Below the pieces are notes generated by a model that saw only the letters and a program-made list of their open reading frames with translations, ran no database searches and had not been told where the DNA came from. From Bog-532 sp963830385 (GTDB lineage: Bacteria > Actinomycetota > Actinomycetes > Streptosporangiales > Streptosporangiaceae), in NCBI GenBank assembly GCA_963830385.1, contig CAWHMD010000009.1:1-64000 (forward strand): a stretch of 64,000 bases of DNA. Reading direction: 5' to 3'. A program made the position numbers and the translations under genes. The stretch's first letter is position 1. The number at the start of each line of letters is the position of its first letter. Below, piece after piece: positions 45,830 through 54,691 of this stretch.

Positions 45830-46891
45830 ATGCCGTGGCTGGACGCGCTGACCGCCAAGGCGCTCGACCGTGAGCGCCTGACCCGCGAGGACGCGCTCGC
45901 CGTCCTGACCAGCAGCGATGACGAGCTGCTGGACGTAGTGGCGGCCGCCTTCCGGGTGCGGCAGCGGTTCTTCGGCCGCCGGGTCAAGCTCAACTATCTG
46001 GTCAACGTCAAGAGCGGGCTGTGCCCCGAGGACTGCTTCTACTGCTCCCAGCGGCTCGGCTCCGGCGCGGACGTGCTCACGTACAGCTGGCTGAAGCCGG
46101 ACCAGGTGCTGACCGCCGCCCAGGCGGGGGTGGCGGCCGGCGCCAAGCGGGTGTGCCTGGTGGCCAGCGGCCGCGGCCCGGCCGACCGGGACGTGACCCG
46201 GGTGTCGGAGATGATCGGCACGTTCAAGGCCGAGCACCCGGACGTGGAGGTGTGCGCCTGCCTCGGCCTGCTGCGCCAGGACCAGGCGATGAGGCTGCGC
46301 GAGGCCGGCGCCGACGCCTACAACCACAACCTGAACACGGCCGAGGCCCACTACGGCGACATCTGCACCACCCATGACTTCGCCGACCGGGTGGACACCG
46401 TCCAGCAAGCGGCCGCGGCCGGGCTGTCACCCTGCTCGGGGCTGATCGCGGGCATGGGGGAGACCGACGCCGACCTGGTGGACGCGGCCTTCGCCCTGCG
46501 CGACCTGGACCCGGACTCGGTGCCGGTCAACTTCCTGATCCCGTTCGAGGGCACCCCGCTGGCCGGGGAGTGGACGCTGACGCCCCAGCGCTGCCTGCGC
46601 ATCCTGGCCATGGTCCGGTTCGTCTGCCCGGACGCCGAGGTCCGGCTGGCGGGCGGCCGCGAGCTGCACCTGCGCTCGCTGCAGCCGCTGGCCCTGCACG
46701 TCGCCAACTCGATCTTCCTCGGCGACTACCTGACCAGCGAGGGCCAGGCGGGCCAGCAGGACCTGGAGATGATCGCCGACGCGGGCTTCACCGTGGAGGG
46801 GGCGGCCGAGCCGACCCTCCCCGAGCACCGCCGCGACCTGATCAAGGTCCGCCGCCGCGGCGCCGGCACCGGGCTGCCCGCCAATACCTGA
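45830..46891 (+). CDS. bioB: Biotin synthase
   Basis: 353 aa, start preceded by GGGAGGA. The radical-SAM cluster motif is in GLCPEDCFYCSQR near 63-75, and YNHNLNTAEAHYGDICTTHD near 164-183 is diagnostic for BioB. SMALL differences aside, the core is full length. It inserts sulfur into dethiobiotin. No other bio genes are in the window, so the pathway is split. Confidence 0.93.
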   Translation: MPWLDALTAKALDRERLTREDALAVLTSSDDELLDVVAAAFRVRQRFFGRRVKLNYLVNVKSGLCPEDCFYCSQRLGSGADVLTYSWLKPDQVLTAAQAGVAAGAKRVCLVASGRGPADRDVTRVSEMIGTFKAEHPDVEVCACLGLLRQDQAMRLREAGADAYNHNLNTAEAHYGDICTTHDFADRVDTVQQAAAAGLSPCSGLIAGMGETDADLVDAAFALRDLDPDSVPVNFLIPFEGTPLAGEWTLTPQRCLRILAMVRFVCPDAEVRLAGGRELHLRSLQPLALHVANSIFLGDYLTSEGQAGQQDLEMIADAGFTVEGAAEPTLPEHRRDLIKVRRRGAGTGLPANT

Positions 46892-47017
46892 GGCCCCGCC
46901 GCCGGCCGGAAGCCCCAGCGCCGGGCCCTGACGCGGCTCTTACGCCGGCCCCTTACGCCGCGGGCGAACCCGGGCGACACACCCCTCCGCCTCCTCAGCG
47001 CCGGCCGTCCTCTTCGT

Positions 47018-47023
47018 TACCGT
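47018..47023 (+). promoter_or_regulatory. -10 box for leaderless ftsK transcript
   Basis: TACCGT ends 7 nt before ATG 47031; no ribosome-binding site lies between. Confidence 0.55.
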
Positions 47024-47030
47024 TGTCATC

Positions 47031-49808
47031 ATGGCCACCCGTGCGCCCAAGAGTTCCACCCGACCGCGCGGCGGGGATTCCGGCGACTTCCGCGCGGAGC
47101 CGTCCGGCCCCGCCCGGCGTAAGCCCGCGGCTGCCTCGGGGCGCCCGGCCACCCGCACCACGGCCAAGCCCAAGCCCAGGAGTAAGACCAGCACAAAGCG
47201 GAGCACTTCTGCGCGCGGCAAGGGTGGCACCGCCCGCGGCCGCCAGGCCCCGGCCCGGTCCCGCGACCCGCTCCTGATCCTGGTCGGCTGGGTCGGGCAC
47301 GCGCTGGCGGCGGCCTGGATGGTGGCGGCCGGCACGGTCGGCTTCGCGGCCCGGCGGATCGGCCGCAGCGCCCGCGACCTGGAGCCCGAGCACCGCCGGG
47401 ACGGGGTCGGGCTGCTCTGGCTGGCCGTCGCGTTCGTGCTCGCGGCCAGCATCTGGTGGGGCATGAACAACCCGGTCGGCCACGGGGTGTCCGCCTTCGT
47501 GCACGGCGCCGCCGGCTCGGCCGCGTGGCTGTCGCCGCTGCTGGCCGGCATGCTGTCCTGGCGCTACCTGCGTCACCCCGAGCACAACTCCCAGGCCGGG
47601 CGGGTGATCATCGGCTGGGGCGCGCTGACGATCGGGGTGCTCGGCCTGCTGCACATCGCCAACGGCACACCCGGCCCGGCCGACGGCGAGCGGGCCATGC
47701 GGCACGCGGCCGGCCTGATCGGCTTCGTGGTCTCCGCCCCGCTGTCCAAGGCGCTCACCGCCTACGTCGCCGCGCCGGTGCTGGCCCTGGTGGCCGGCTT
47801 CGGCATCCTCGTCATCACCGGCACGCCGCTGCACCGGGTGCCGGACCGGGTGGAGGAGGCCCGCGAGTACTTCGGCCGCCGGACCAGGGTGTTCGGCGAG
47901 GACGAGGACTACAGCGAGGAGTACGGCGACGGCGACGAGCCCGCTGCGCTCGAGCCGGGTGGCCGCGGCATCCGCGGCCAGCTGTCCAGGGCGGCTCGCA
48001 ACGCCAAGGGCGCGATCGAGGGCGGCGACCGGATCAAGCCCTACGACTCACCGCTGCTCGGCGCCGGCGCCAAGGGCCGCAAGCTCGACCCGGCAGACGA
48101 CCCGGCCGCCCGCCTCGGCGAGGCGGGCGGCCCCCCGCCCGGCGCCCAGCCCGGCCCCGAGACCGACGAGGGCCTGCTGGAGGCGCTGGGCTTCCTGCCC
48201 GGGGCGGCCGGCCCCGGTGGCCCGGCCGCCGCCGCCCCGCCGCGGGTGGGCCCGGCCTCGGCCAAGCCCGCCCCGCCCGCCGCGCCGCCGATGGAGCAGG
48301 AGCACTTCCGCAAGCCCGAGCAGCTCACGCTGACCGGGGCGGCCGACACCAGCTACACGCTGCCGCCGGCCGCGCTGCTGCGGCCGGGCTCGGCCCCCAA
48401 GGCCCGCACCCAGGCCAACGACGTGATCGTGCGGGCGCTGTCGGAGGTGCTGGAGCAGTTCAACGTGGACGCCCAGGTCGTCGACTTCACCCGCGGCCCG
48501 ACCGTCACCCGGTACGAGATCCAGCTCGGGCCCGCGGTCAAGGTCGAGCGGGTCACCGCGCTGTCCAAGAACATCTCCTACGCGGTCAAGAGCGCGGACG
48601 TGCGGATCATCTCCCCGATCCCCGGCAAGTCCGCGATCGGGGTGGAGATCCCCAACCTCGACAAGGAGATCGTCAGCCTCGGCGACGTGCTCAAGTCGAA
48701 GGTGGCGATCGACAACCATCACCCGATGGTGGTCGGGCTGGGCAAGGACGTCGAGGGCCACACGGTGGTGGCCAACCTGGCCAAGATGCCGCACATGCTG
48801 ATCGCGGGCGCCACCGGCTCCGGTAAGTCGGTCTGCATCAACGGCCTGATCACCTCGGTGCTGACCCGGGCTACCCCGGACGAGGTGCGGATGATCCTGG
48901 TCGACCCCAAGCGGGTCGAGCTGAGCATCTACGAGGGCATCCCGCACCTGATCACCCCGATCATCACCAACCCCAAGAAGGCCGCCGAGGCGCTGGACTG
49001 GGTGGTGGGGGAGATGGAGCGGCGCTACGACGACCTGGCCGCCTCCGGCTTCCGGCACGTGGACGACTTCAACAAGGCGGTCCGGGCGGGCAAGCTGACC
49101 GCCCCGCCCGGCAGCGAGCGGGTGTACCGGCCCTACCCGTACCTGCTGGCCATCGTGGACGAGCTGGCCGACCTGATGATGGTCGCGCCCCGCGACGTGG
49201 AAGACTCCGTGGTCCGCATCACCCAGCTGGCCCGCGCGGCCGGCATCCACCTGGTGCTCGCCACCCAGCGGCCCTCGGTCGACGTGGTGACCGGGCTGAT
49301 CAAGGCCAACGTCCCCTCCCGGCTCGCGTTCGCTACCTCCAGCCTGGCCGACAGCCGGGTCATCCTCGACCAGCCCGGCGCCGAGAAGCTGGTCGGCCAG
49401 GGCGACGCGCTGTTCCTGCCGATGGGCGCGAGCAAGCCGATGCGGCTGCAGAACGCCTTCGTCTCGGAGAAGGAGATCCGGGGCATCGTCGCGCACTGCA
49501 AGAAGCAGGCCGAGCCCGACTACCGCGAGGACGTCGCCGCCACCCCGGAAAAGCGCGAGATCGACACCGACATCGGCGACGACCTCGAGCTGCTGGTCCA
49601 GGCGGCCGAGCTGATCGTGTCCACCCAGTTCGGCTCGACCTCGATGCTGCAGCGCAAGCTCCGGGTCGGCTTCGCCAAGGCGGGCCGGCTGATGGACCTG
49701 CTCGAGAGCCGGGGCATCGTCGGCCCCAGCGAGGGCTCCAAAGCCCGCGATGTGATGATCAAGCCGGACGATCTGGGCGAGGTTCTCGCCTCGCTGCGAG
49801 GCGACTGA
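47031..49808 (+). CDS. ftsK: DNA translocase FtsK/SpoIIIE
   Basis: 925 aa. A basic Ala/Ser/Lys-rich N-terminus (1-80) precedes four membrane segments (about 85-270), a Pro/Gly-rich linker (about 300-430) and the motor domain. Walker A is IAGATGSGKSVCING near 591-605 and Walker B LLAIVDELADLMM near 704-716. The C-terminal gamma-like winged helix is present (QFGSTSMLQRKLRVGFAKAG near 865-884). It pumps DNA during division or sporulation septation. Confidence 0.94.
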   Translation: MATRAPKSSTRPRGGDSGDFRAEPSGPARRKPAAASGRPATRTTAKPKPRSKTSTKRSTSARGKGGTARGRQAPARSRDPLLILVGWVGHALAAAWMVAAGTVGFAARRIGRSARDLEPEHRRDGVGLLWLAVAFVLAASIWWGMNNPVGHGVSAFVHGAAGSAAWLSPLLAGMLSWRYLRHPEHNSQAGRVIIGWGALTIGVLGLLHIANGTPGPADGERAMRHAAGLIGFVVSAPLSKALTAYVAAPVLALVAGFGILVITGTPLHRVPDRVEEAREYFGRRTRVFGEDEDYSEEYGDGDEPAALEPGGRGIRGQLSRAARNAKGAIEGGDRIKPYDSPLLGAGAKGRKLDPADDPAARLGEAGGPPPGAQPGPETDEGLLEALGFLPGAAGPGGPAAAAPPRVGPASAKPAPPAAPPMEQEHFRKPEQLTLTGAADTSYTLPPAALLRPGSAPKARTQANDVIVRALSEVLEQFNVDAQVVDFTRGPTVTRYEIQLGPAVKVERVTALSKNISYAVKSADVRIISPIPGKSAIGVEIPNLDKEIVSLGDVLKSKVAIDNHHPMVVGLGKDVEGHTVVANLAKMPHMLIAGATGSGKSVCINGLITSVLTRATPDEVRMILVDPKRVELSIYEGIPHLITPIITNPKKAAEALDWVVGEMERRYDDLAASGFRHVDDFNKAVRAGKLTAPPGSERVYRPYPYLLAIVDELADLMMVAPRDVEDSVVRITQLARAAGIHLVLATQRPSVDVVTGLIKANVPSRLAFATSSLADSRVILDQPGAEKLVGQGDALFLPMGASKPMRLQNAFVSEKEIRGIVAHCKKQAEPDYREDVAATPEKREIDTDIGDDLELLVQAAELIVSTQFGSTSMLQRKLRVGFAKAGRLMDLLESRGIVGPSEGSKARDVMIKPDDLGEVLASLRGD

Positions 49809-49980
49809 CCTGCGGCGATAGCGGCACGCGGGGCAGCAAGGCCGTCGTGTCGTTGCGGTTTTACATCAATCGGCGCGGTAGCCTGCTTTTGCATTCCGGC
49901 ACCGGCGGGACGTTTACACTTCGTAGCAGCTCCCGTACGCGGAGACAGCACCCACGACGAATCGCCAGTGGAGGCGCAGC

Positions 49981-50769
49981 GTGAGTATCGGTGACACGCT
50001 GGCGGAAGCGCGCCGGCAGTCCGGTCTCACCGTGACGCAGGTCAGCGAGCGGACCCGGATCAGGGAAACCATCATCCGCGGGATCGAGCAGAACGACTTC
50101 TCGGCCTGCGGAGGTGACTTCTACACCAGGGGCCACATCCGCAGCATCGCGTCGGTGGTCGGGCTGGACCCGGAGCCGCTGATCCAGGAGTACGACGCGG
50201 CTCACGGCGCCCCCCAGCCCACCCGCGCGGCCGACGTGTTCGAGCCGGCCACGCCGCTGCGGATCAAGGAACGCCGCTCCCTCAACTGGAGCGTGGCCAT
50301 GATCCTGGCCCTGCTGGTGGTGATCGGCTACGGCGTCTACCACTTCGTCTCGGCCGGGTCGGGCGGCTCCGGGACCAAGGCCGCCGCCGTCGCCCCGCGC
50401 GCGACCACCACCCACTCGGCCGCGCCGAAGCCGTCCACGCCGGCCGCCACGACGGCCCCGGCCACCCCCCGCGACGTGGTCATCCAGCTCACCGCGGTGC
50501 AGGACTGCTGGGTGTTCCTGACCAACACCAAGGGCGACACCATCTACAGCGGCGTGGTCCCGGCTGGCTCGACCCAGAGCTGGAAAGAGGCCCAGTCCGT
50601 CAACCTGCGCCTCGGCAACCCGGACGGGGTCGTGCTGGAGATCAACGGCAAGAAGGAGACCACCGGCACCAGCGAGCCGGTGACCCTCAGCCTCGGCCCC
50701 GCCCAGAAGGTCCAGATCTCCCCGTCGCCCGCCGGGAGCGCCGGCGTGGCCTCCGGCGCCCAGGGCTGA
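49981..50769 (+). CDS. RodZ-like helix-turn-helix membrane protein
   Basis: 262 aa, GTG start. The Cro-type HTH at about 1-70 (TLAEARRQSGLTVTQVSERT, YTRGHIRSIASVVGLDPEPL) is followed by one membrane helix near 102-120, a Thr/Pro/Ala-rich linker and a DUF4115-like beta domain (CWVFLTNTKGDTIYSGVVPA near 178-197). The layout is that of RodZ, which links MreB to the wall machinery. It lies between ftsK and rimO, a common actinobacterial order. Confidence 0.85.
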   Translation: MSIGDTLAEARRQSGLTVTQVSERTRIRETIIRGIEQNDFSACGGDFYTRGHIRSIASVVGLDPEPLIQEYDAAHGAPQPTRAADVFEPATPLRIKERRSLNWSVAMILALLVVIGYGVYHFVSAGSGGSGTKAAAVAPRATTTHSAAPKPSTPAATTAPATPRDVVIQLTAVQDCWVFLTNTKGDTIYSGVVPAGSTQSWKEAQSVNLRLGNPDGVVLEINGKKETTGTSEPVTLSLGPAQKVQISPSPAGSAGVASGAQG

Positions 50770-50798
50770 GCCCGCCCCAGGCACCCCCGGGTTTGCCG

Positions 50799-50804
50799 TA
50801 ATCT
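50799..50804 (+). promoter_or_regulatory. -10 box for leaderless rimO transcript
   Basis: TAATCT ends 6 nt before GTG 50811, with no ribosome-binding site between. Confidence 0.65.
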
Positions 50805-50810
50805 GCCGGT

Positions 50811-52292
50811 GTGCCTTCCCGCCCCAATTCCCCGGACTCTGCCCGCCCACGGACCGTCAGCCTGGTAACGCTGGGCTGCGCCCGTAACGAGGTCGACTCC
50901 GAAGAGCTGGCTGGCCGGCTGGCGGCGGGCGGCTGGGAGCTGGCCGCCGAGGGCGAGGACGCCAGCGTGGTGATGGTGAACACCTGCGGGTTCATCCAGG
51001 CCGCCAAGCAGGAGTCCATCGACGAGCTGCTGGGGGCGGCCGAATCCGGGGCCAAGGTCGCAGCCGTCGGCTGCCTGGCCGAGCGGTACGGTCACGAGCT
51101 GGCCGACGCGCTGCCCGAGGCCGAGATCCTCAGCTTCGACGACTACGGCAACATCGCCGGCCGCCTCGATGACATCCTGGCGGGCCAGCGCAAGCAGGCG
51201 CACACCCCGCGCGACCGGCGCACGCTGCTGCCGATCAGCCCGGTCGACCGCGCCTCGGAGCTGCAGAAGGCCAAGGCCACCGTCCCGGCCGACCTCCCGG
51301 CCGGGGTCGCGCCCGCCTCCGGCCCGCGCACCTTGCGCCGCCGTCTGTCGGACGGCGTGGTGGCCCCGCTCAAGATCGCCTCGGGCTGCGACCGGCGCTG
51401 CTCGTTCTGCGCGATCCCGTCGTTCCGCGGCGCGTTCACCTCGCGCCGCCCGCCCGAGCTGCTGGCCGAGGCCGAATGGCTGGCCAGCCAGGGTGCCCGC
51501 GAGCTGTTCCTGGTCAGCGAGAACTCCACCTCCTACGGCAAGGACCTGGGCGACCTGCGGCTGCTGGAGGAGGTGCTGCCCGCGCTGGCGGCGGTGCCCG
51601 GCGTCGACCGGGTCCGGGTCAGCTATCTGCAGCCCGCCGAGCTGCGGCCCGGCCTGATCGAGGTCATCGCGGGCACCCCCGGCGTGGCCCCCTACTTCGA
51701 CCTGTCGTTCCAGCACGCCAGCGGCCCGGTGCTGCGGTCGATGCGCCGGTTCGGTGACCGCCAGCGGTTCCTCGAGCTGCTGGACCGCATCCGCGCGCTG
51801 GCCCCCGAGGCCGGTGTCCGGTCCAACTTCATCGTCGGTTTCCCCGGCGAGTCCGCCCGTGACCTGGAGGAGCTGGAGCTGTTCTTGTCCAGCGCCCGGC
51901 TGGACGCCATCGGGGTGTTCGGCTACTCCGACGAGGACGGCACCGAGGCCGAGTCGCTGCCCGGCCACCTGGACGAGGCCGAGGTCGCCCGCCGGGTGGA
52001 GGAGGTCGCCGCCCTGGCCGAGGAGCTGATGGCCCAGCGCGGCGCCGATCGCGTCGGCCAGACCGTCGAGGTACTGATCGAGGAGAAGCTGGCCGACGGC
52101 GAGTACGAGGGCCGGTCCGCCCACCAGGCCCCCGAGGTCGACGGGACCACCACCGTCCGCGCCGGCCGGGAGCTCACCCCCGGCCAGATCGTGCGGGCCA
52201 CGGTGACCGGCTCGGAGGGTGTCGACCTGACCGCGACCGCCGGCGAACTCGCACGGCTCTCCCCGGCTTCCTCGCAGGCGGATCGGCGTTGA
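50811..52292 (+). CDS. rimO: Ribosomal protein uS12 methylthiotransferase
   Basis: 493 aa, GTG start. N-terminal UPF0004 Cys residues appear in SLVTLGCARNEVDSEEL, VMVNTCGFIQAAK and VAAVGCLAERYG. The radical-SAM CxxxCxxC is in ASGCDRRCSFCAIPSFRG near 194-211, preceded by an extra linker (about 140-180) seen in actinobacterial members. A TRAM domain ends the protein. It methylthiolates the conserved Asp of ribosomal protein S12. Its stop overlaps the pgsA TTG start. Confidence 0.92.
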   Translation: MPSRPNSPDSARPRTVSLVTLGCARNEVDSEELAGRLAAGGWELAAEGEDASVVMVNTCGFIQAAKQESIDELLGAAESGAKVAAVGCLAERYGHELADALPEAEILSFDDYGNIAGRLDDILAGQRKQAHTPRDRRTLLPISPVDRASELQKAKATVPADLPAGVAPASGPRTLRRRLSDGVVAPLKIASGCDRRCSFCAIPSFRGAFTSRRPPELLAEAEWLASQGARELFLVSENSTSYGKDLGDLRLLEEVLPALAAVPGVDRVRVSYLQPAELRPGLIEVIAGTPGVAPYFDLSFQHASGPVLRSMRRFGDRQRFLELLDRIRALAPEAGVRSNFIVGFPGESARDLEELELFLSSARLDAIGVFGYSDEDGTEAESLPGHLDEAEVARRVEEVAALAEELMAQRGADRVGQTVEVLIEEKLADGEYEGRSAHQAPEVDGTTTVRAGRELTPGQIVRATVTGSEGVDLTATAGELARLSPASSQADRR

Positions 52293-52900
52293 CCTCGCCC
52301 GGGGCGGCGCCACAGCCACTCGGGCCGCCAGAAGCGGCCCCGGAGGCGCCCAGCCCCGGCCTGGTCAACGTGGCCAACGTGCTCACCGTCATCCGCATCG
52401 CGCTGGTCCCGGCGTTCGTGGTGTGCCTGACGGCGGGGACCACCAGCTGGCGGATCGTGGCGTTCGTGCTGTTCTGGGTGGCCTCGGCCACCGACTTCCT
52501 GGACGGGCGGCTGGCCCGCCAGCGCGGCCTGGTCACCGACTTCGGCAAGATCGCCGACCCGATCGCGGACAAGGCGCTGACCGGCGCGGCCCTGATCACG
52601 CTGTCGGCCCTGCACGAGCTGTCCTGGTGGGTCACCGCCGTGATTCTGGTCCGCGAGGTCGGCATCACCGTCATGCGGCTCGCGGTCATCCATCACCAGG
52701 TGATCGCGGCCAGCCGCGGCGGCAAGCTCAAGACGCTGCTGCAGATGATCGCGATCAGCTTGTACCTGTTGCCCGGGCCGTTCGGCCTGGCACGCCCTAT
52801 CGTGATGGGTCTGGCCGTGGCCGTCACACTGGTCACCGGCGCCGACTACGTGCTGCAGGCCGCCCGCCCGGGCCGGTCCGCCCCACAGGGAGAGACATGA
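52289..52900 (+). CDS. pgsA: CDP-diacylglycerol-glycerol-3-phosphate 3-phosphatidyltransferase
   Basis: 203 aa, TTG start overlapping the rimO stop by 4 bp. NVANVLTVIRIALVPAFVV near 28-46 opens the membrane domain. The CDP-alcohol phosphotransferase motif (D-G-x2-A-R-x8-G-x3-D-x3-D) is seen in FLDGRLARQRGLVTDFGKIA then DPIADK near 70-95. It makes phosphatidylglycerol phosphate at the membrane. Its stop overlaps the cinA start. Confidence 0.92.
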   Translation: MTSPGAAPQPLGPPEAAPEAPSPGLVNVANVLTVIRIALVPAFVVCLTAGTTSWRIVAFVLFWVASATDFLDGRLARQRGLVTDFGKIADPIADKALTGAALITLSALHELSWWVTAVILVREVGITVMRLAVIHHQVIAASRGGKLKTLLQMIAISLYLLPGPFGLARPIVMGLAVAVTLVTGADYVLQAARPGRSAPQGET

Positions 52901-53934
52901 CGCAGGACCAGGGGGAGGCCGGCGACGAGCTGGCCGGGCAGGTCATCGCCATGCTGCGGGCAGCCGGCCAGACCGTGGCGGCGGCCGAGTCGCTGACCGG
53001 CGGCCTGGTGGCGGCCGCCCTGACCAGCGTCCCGGGCGCGTCCGAGGCCGTTCGCGGGGGAGTGGTCAGCTACGCCACCGACCTGAAGGCGACGCTGCTC
53101 GGCGTGCCGCGGCCCATGCTCGACGCGCATGGCGCCGTCTACCCGGGCGTGGCCTCGGCCATGGCCAACGGGGTCCGCGAGCGCCTCGGCGCCACGTTCG
53201 GCGTCGCCACCACCGGGGTGGCCGGCCCCGACCCGGCCGACGGCCAGCCGGTCGGCACCGTCCACATCGCGGTCAGCGCCCACGACGACACGGTCGTCAG
53301 GACCCTGGCGCTTGACGGGGACCGCGAGCGTATCCGTAGGCTGACGGTAGAGCGGTCACTGGCGCTGCTGCTGGGCCGGCTCCGGGAGGACACCCGGTTA
53401 TCCCCGGGAAGACATCCGGTGATTACAGCGTTACGTCAGAAGCGAAAGGCGCCGTTGCGGACTCCCGGACTGACCGTCGGGACAGGTACCGTGGAGGGTA
53501 ACGGTTCTGCCTCGGGAAGGAGTGCGACGATGGTTTTGCTTCGTCACTTGCTCGGTGACGTGCTGCGTCGGCTACGCCTGCGGCAGGGTCGGACCCTGAG
53601 AGAGGTATCTGCCTCCGCTCGGGTCTCGCTGGGCTATCTGTCTGAGGTCGAGCGAGGGCAGAAGGAAGCCTCCTCCGAGCTGCTGTCAGCTATCTGCAGC
53701 GCGCTGGGGATTCCCCTCTCCCAGGTTTTCCGCGAGGTCGCGGACAACTTCGCCCTCGCTGAGCTGCAAAACGAGCCGGTGCTCGGCGCGCCGCGGGAGC
53801 CCAAGCTCCCCGCGGGGCACGAGGTCACCATCGGCTCGGTGCGCACCGCGAGCTTCAGCACCGATGACCTGGATTCCGGCCCAGCGGGCGAGTTCGGGGA
53901 CGTCCACGAAGTAACCGACATGGTCCCGGTCTGA
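52897..53934 (+). CDS. cinA: CinA-type amidohydrolase reading in frame into ClgR
   Basis: The frame from ATG 52897 (4-bp overlap with pgsA) encodes the CinA C-terminal domain (about residues 1-165). AAAESLTGGLVAAALTSVPG lies near 28-47 and FGVATTGVAGPDPADGQPVG near 106-125. This is the stand-alone nicotinamide-nucleotide amidase (PncC) form. No stop codon ends it: a 46-residue basic linker leads straight into the ClgR start at residue 212, giving a 345-aa potential fusion. Normally the two genes are separate. Whether the fusion is made, or ribosomes mainly start at ClgR, is unknown. Confidence 0.85.
   Translation: MTQDQGEAGDELAGQVIAMLRAAGQTVAAAESLTGGLVAAALTSVPGASEAVRGGVVSYATDLKATLLGVPRPMLDAHGAVYPGVASAMANGVRERLGATFGVATTGVAGPDPADGQPVGTVHIAVSAHDDTVVRTLALDGDRERIRRLTVERSLALLLGRLREDTRLSPGRHPVITALRQKRKAPLRTPGLTVGTGTVEGNGSASGRSATMVLLRHLLGDVLRRLRLRQGRTLREVSASARVSLGYLSEVERGQKEASSELLSAICSALGIPLSQVFREVADNFALAELQNEPVLGAPREPKLPAGHEVTIGSVRTASFSTDDLDSGPAGEFGDVHEVTDMVPV
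53530..53934 (+). CDS. clgR: ClgR-type XRE-family transcriptional regulator (internal start)
   Basis: 134 aa from ATG 53530, which has AAGGAG about 8 nt upstream. MVLLRHLLGDVLRRLRLRQG then TLREVSASARVSLGYLSEVE near 24-43 and QKEASSELLSAICSALGIPL match the ClgR helix-turn-helix closely. ClgR activates clp protease and other proteostasis genes in actinobacteria. It also forms the C-terminal part of the cinA frame. A strong hairpin follows at 53960-53996. Confidence 0.85.
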   Translation: MVLLRHLLGDVLRRLRLRQGRTLREVSASARVSLGYLSEVERGQKEASSELLSAICSALGIPLSQVFREVADNFALAELQNEPVLGAPREPKLPAGHEVTIGSVRTASFSTDDLDSGPAGEFGDVHEVTDMVPV

Positions 53935-53959
53935 TCGTCCGGGCTTTACCAATACCCGC

Positions 53960-53996
53960 ACAGCGGCGGGCGCGGCACCCCCGCGCCCGCCGCTGT
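53960..53996 (+). terminator. Strong GC-rich terminator hairpin after clgR
   Basis: A 16-bp perfect stem: 53960-53975 pairs with 53981-53996 around a 5-nt loop. There is no long T-run, as is usual in high-GC actinomycetes. It ends the rimO-pgsA-cinA-clgR unit. Confidence 0.8.
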
Positions 53997-54136
53997 CATC
54001 TTCTGACCCGCCCTGGCGCTGCCCCGGCCGCGCTCCGGCGTGCCACCCTCAGCTCTCCAGTCACACGAGTCCGGAGACACGGCCCGGCGCCGCATCGGCC
54101 CGGCCGTCGAGCCGGGGCGGGCCGGGCGGACCTGTC

Positions 54137-54586
54137 CTAGACCCAGGCCTTCGGGTCGTCGGTGAGCGCCGACACGCTGGCGGGCAGTTCACCGGCCACG
54201 ATGTGGCCAAGCGTCACCTCTTCGAGGATGGCCCGCTCGTTCGCCCGCAGCGCGATCCACACCTGCTGCAATGGCTCGGCCGCGCCCGGGTACTCGACGT
54301 TTTCGGGGCGTTCGCCACGCACGCCGAGCAGCGGCCCGTCGATTGCCCGGATGATGTCGGCCAGGGAAATCTCGCTGGCCGGACGGGCCAGCCAGAAGCC
54401 ACCCTCCGGCCCGCGCTGGCTGCGGATCAGGCCCGCGCGCCGCAGCTGGGTCAGGATCGTCTCGAGGAACTTGCCGGGAATCTGCTGCGCGCGCGCGATC
54501 CGGTCAGCCGTAACGTGGCTGTCCGTCGCCGAGGCGAGCTCGATTGCTGCGCGCAACGCGTAGTCCGCGCGGGCTGAAAGCCGCAT
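54137..54586 (-). CDS. Rrf2-family transcriptional regulator
   Basis: 149 aa from ATG 54586, the normal family start (MRLSARADYALRAAIELASA). ATG 54595 is three codons upstream. The winged HTH contains IPGKFLETILTQLRRAGLIR near 37-56 and RGPEGGFWLARP near 58-69. The region that holds three Cys in iron-sulfur members (IscR, NsrR) has none here, so a cluster-sensing role is unlikely. Target unknown. Confidence 0.87.
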   Translation of the reverse strand: MRLSARADYALRAAIELASATDSHVTADRIARAQQIPGKFLETILTQLRRAGLIRSQRGPEGGFWLARPASEISLADIIRAIDGPLLGVRGERPENVEYPGAAEPLQQVWIALRANERAILEEVTLGHIVAGELPASVSALTDDPKAWV

Positions 54587-54593
54587 GGGCAGC

Positions 54594-54599
54594 ATTATG
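54594..54599 (-). promoter_or_regulatory. -10 box for leaderless Rrf2 transcript
   Basis: CATAAT on the minus strand ends 7 nt before ATG 54586. It includes the alternative ATG 54595, which favours the downstream start. Confidence 0.5.
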
Positions 54600-54691
54600 C
54601 AGCCTCAACCGCCGCCCGGCGAGTTGACGCACCGCCCTCCGGCTGAGGGACAATCGGCACCGGGGGCCAACGGGGACGGAGGGACAGGCTG

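Noticed and set aside
44693..46408. 571-aa minus-strand frame spanning two genes
   Set aside because: Covers bioB and the hydroxyacid dehydrogenase in wrong frames; no family features.
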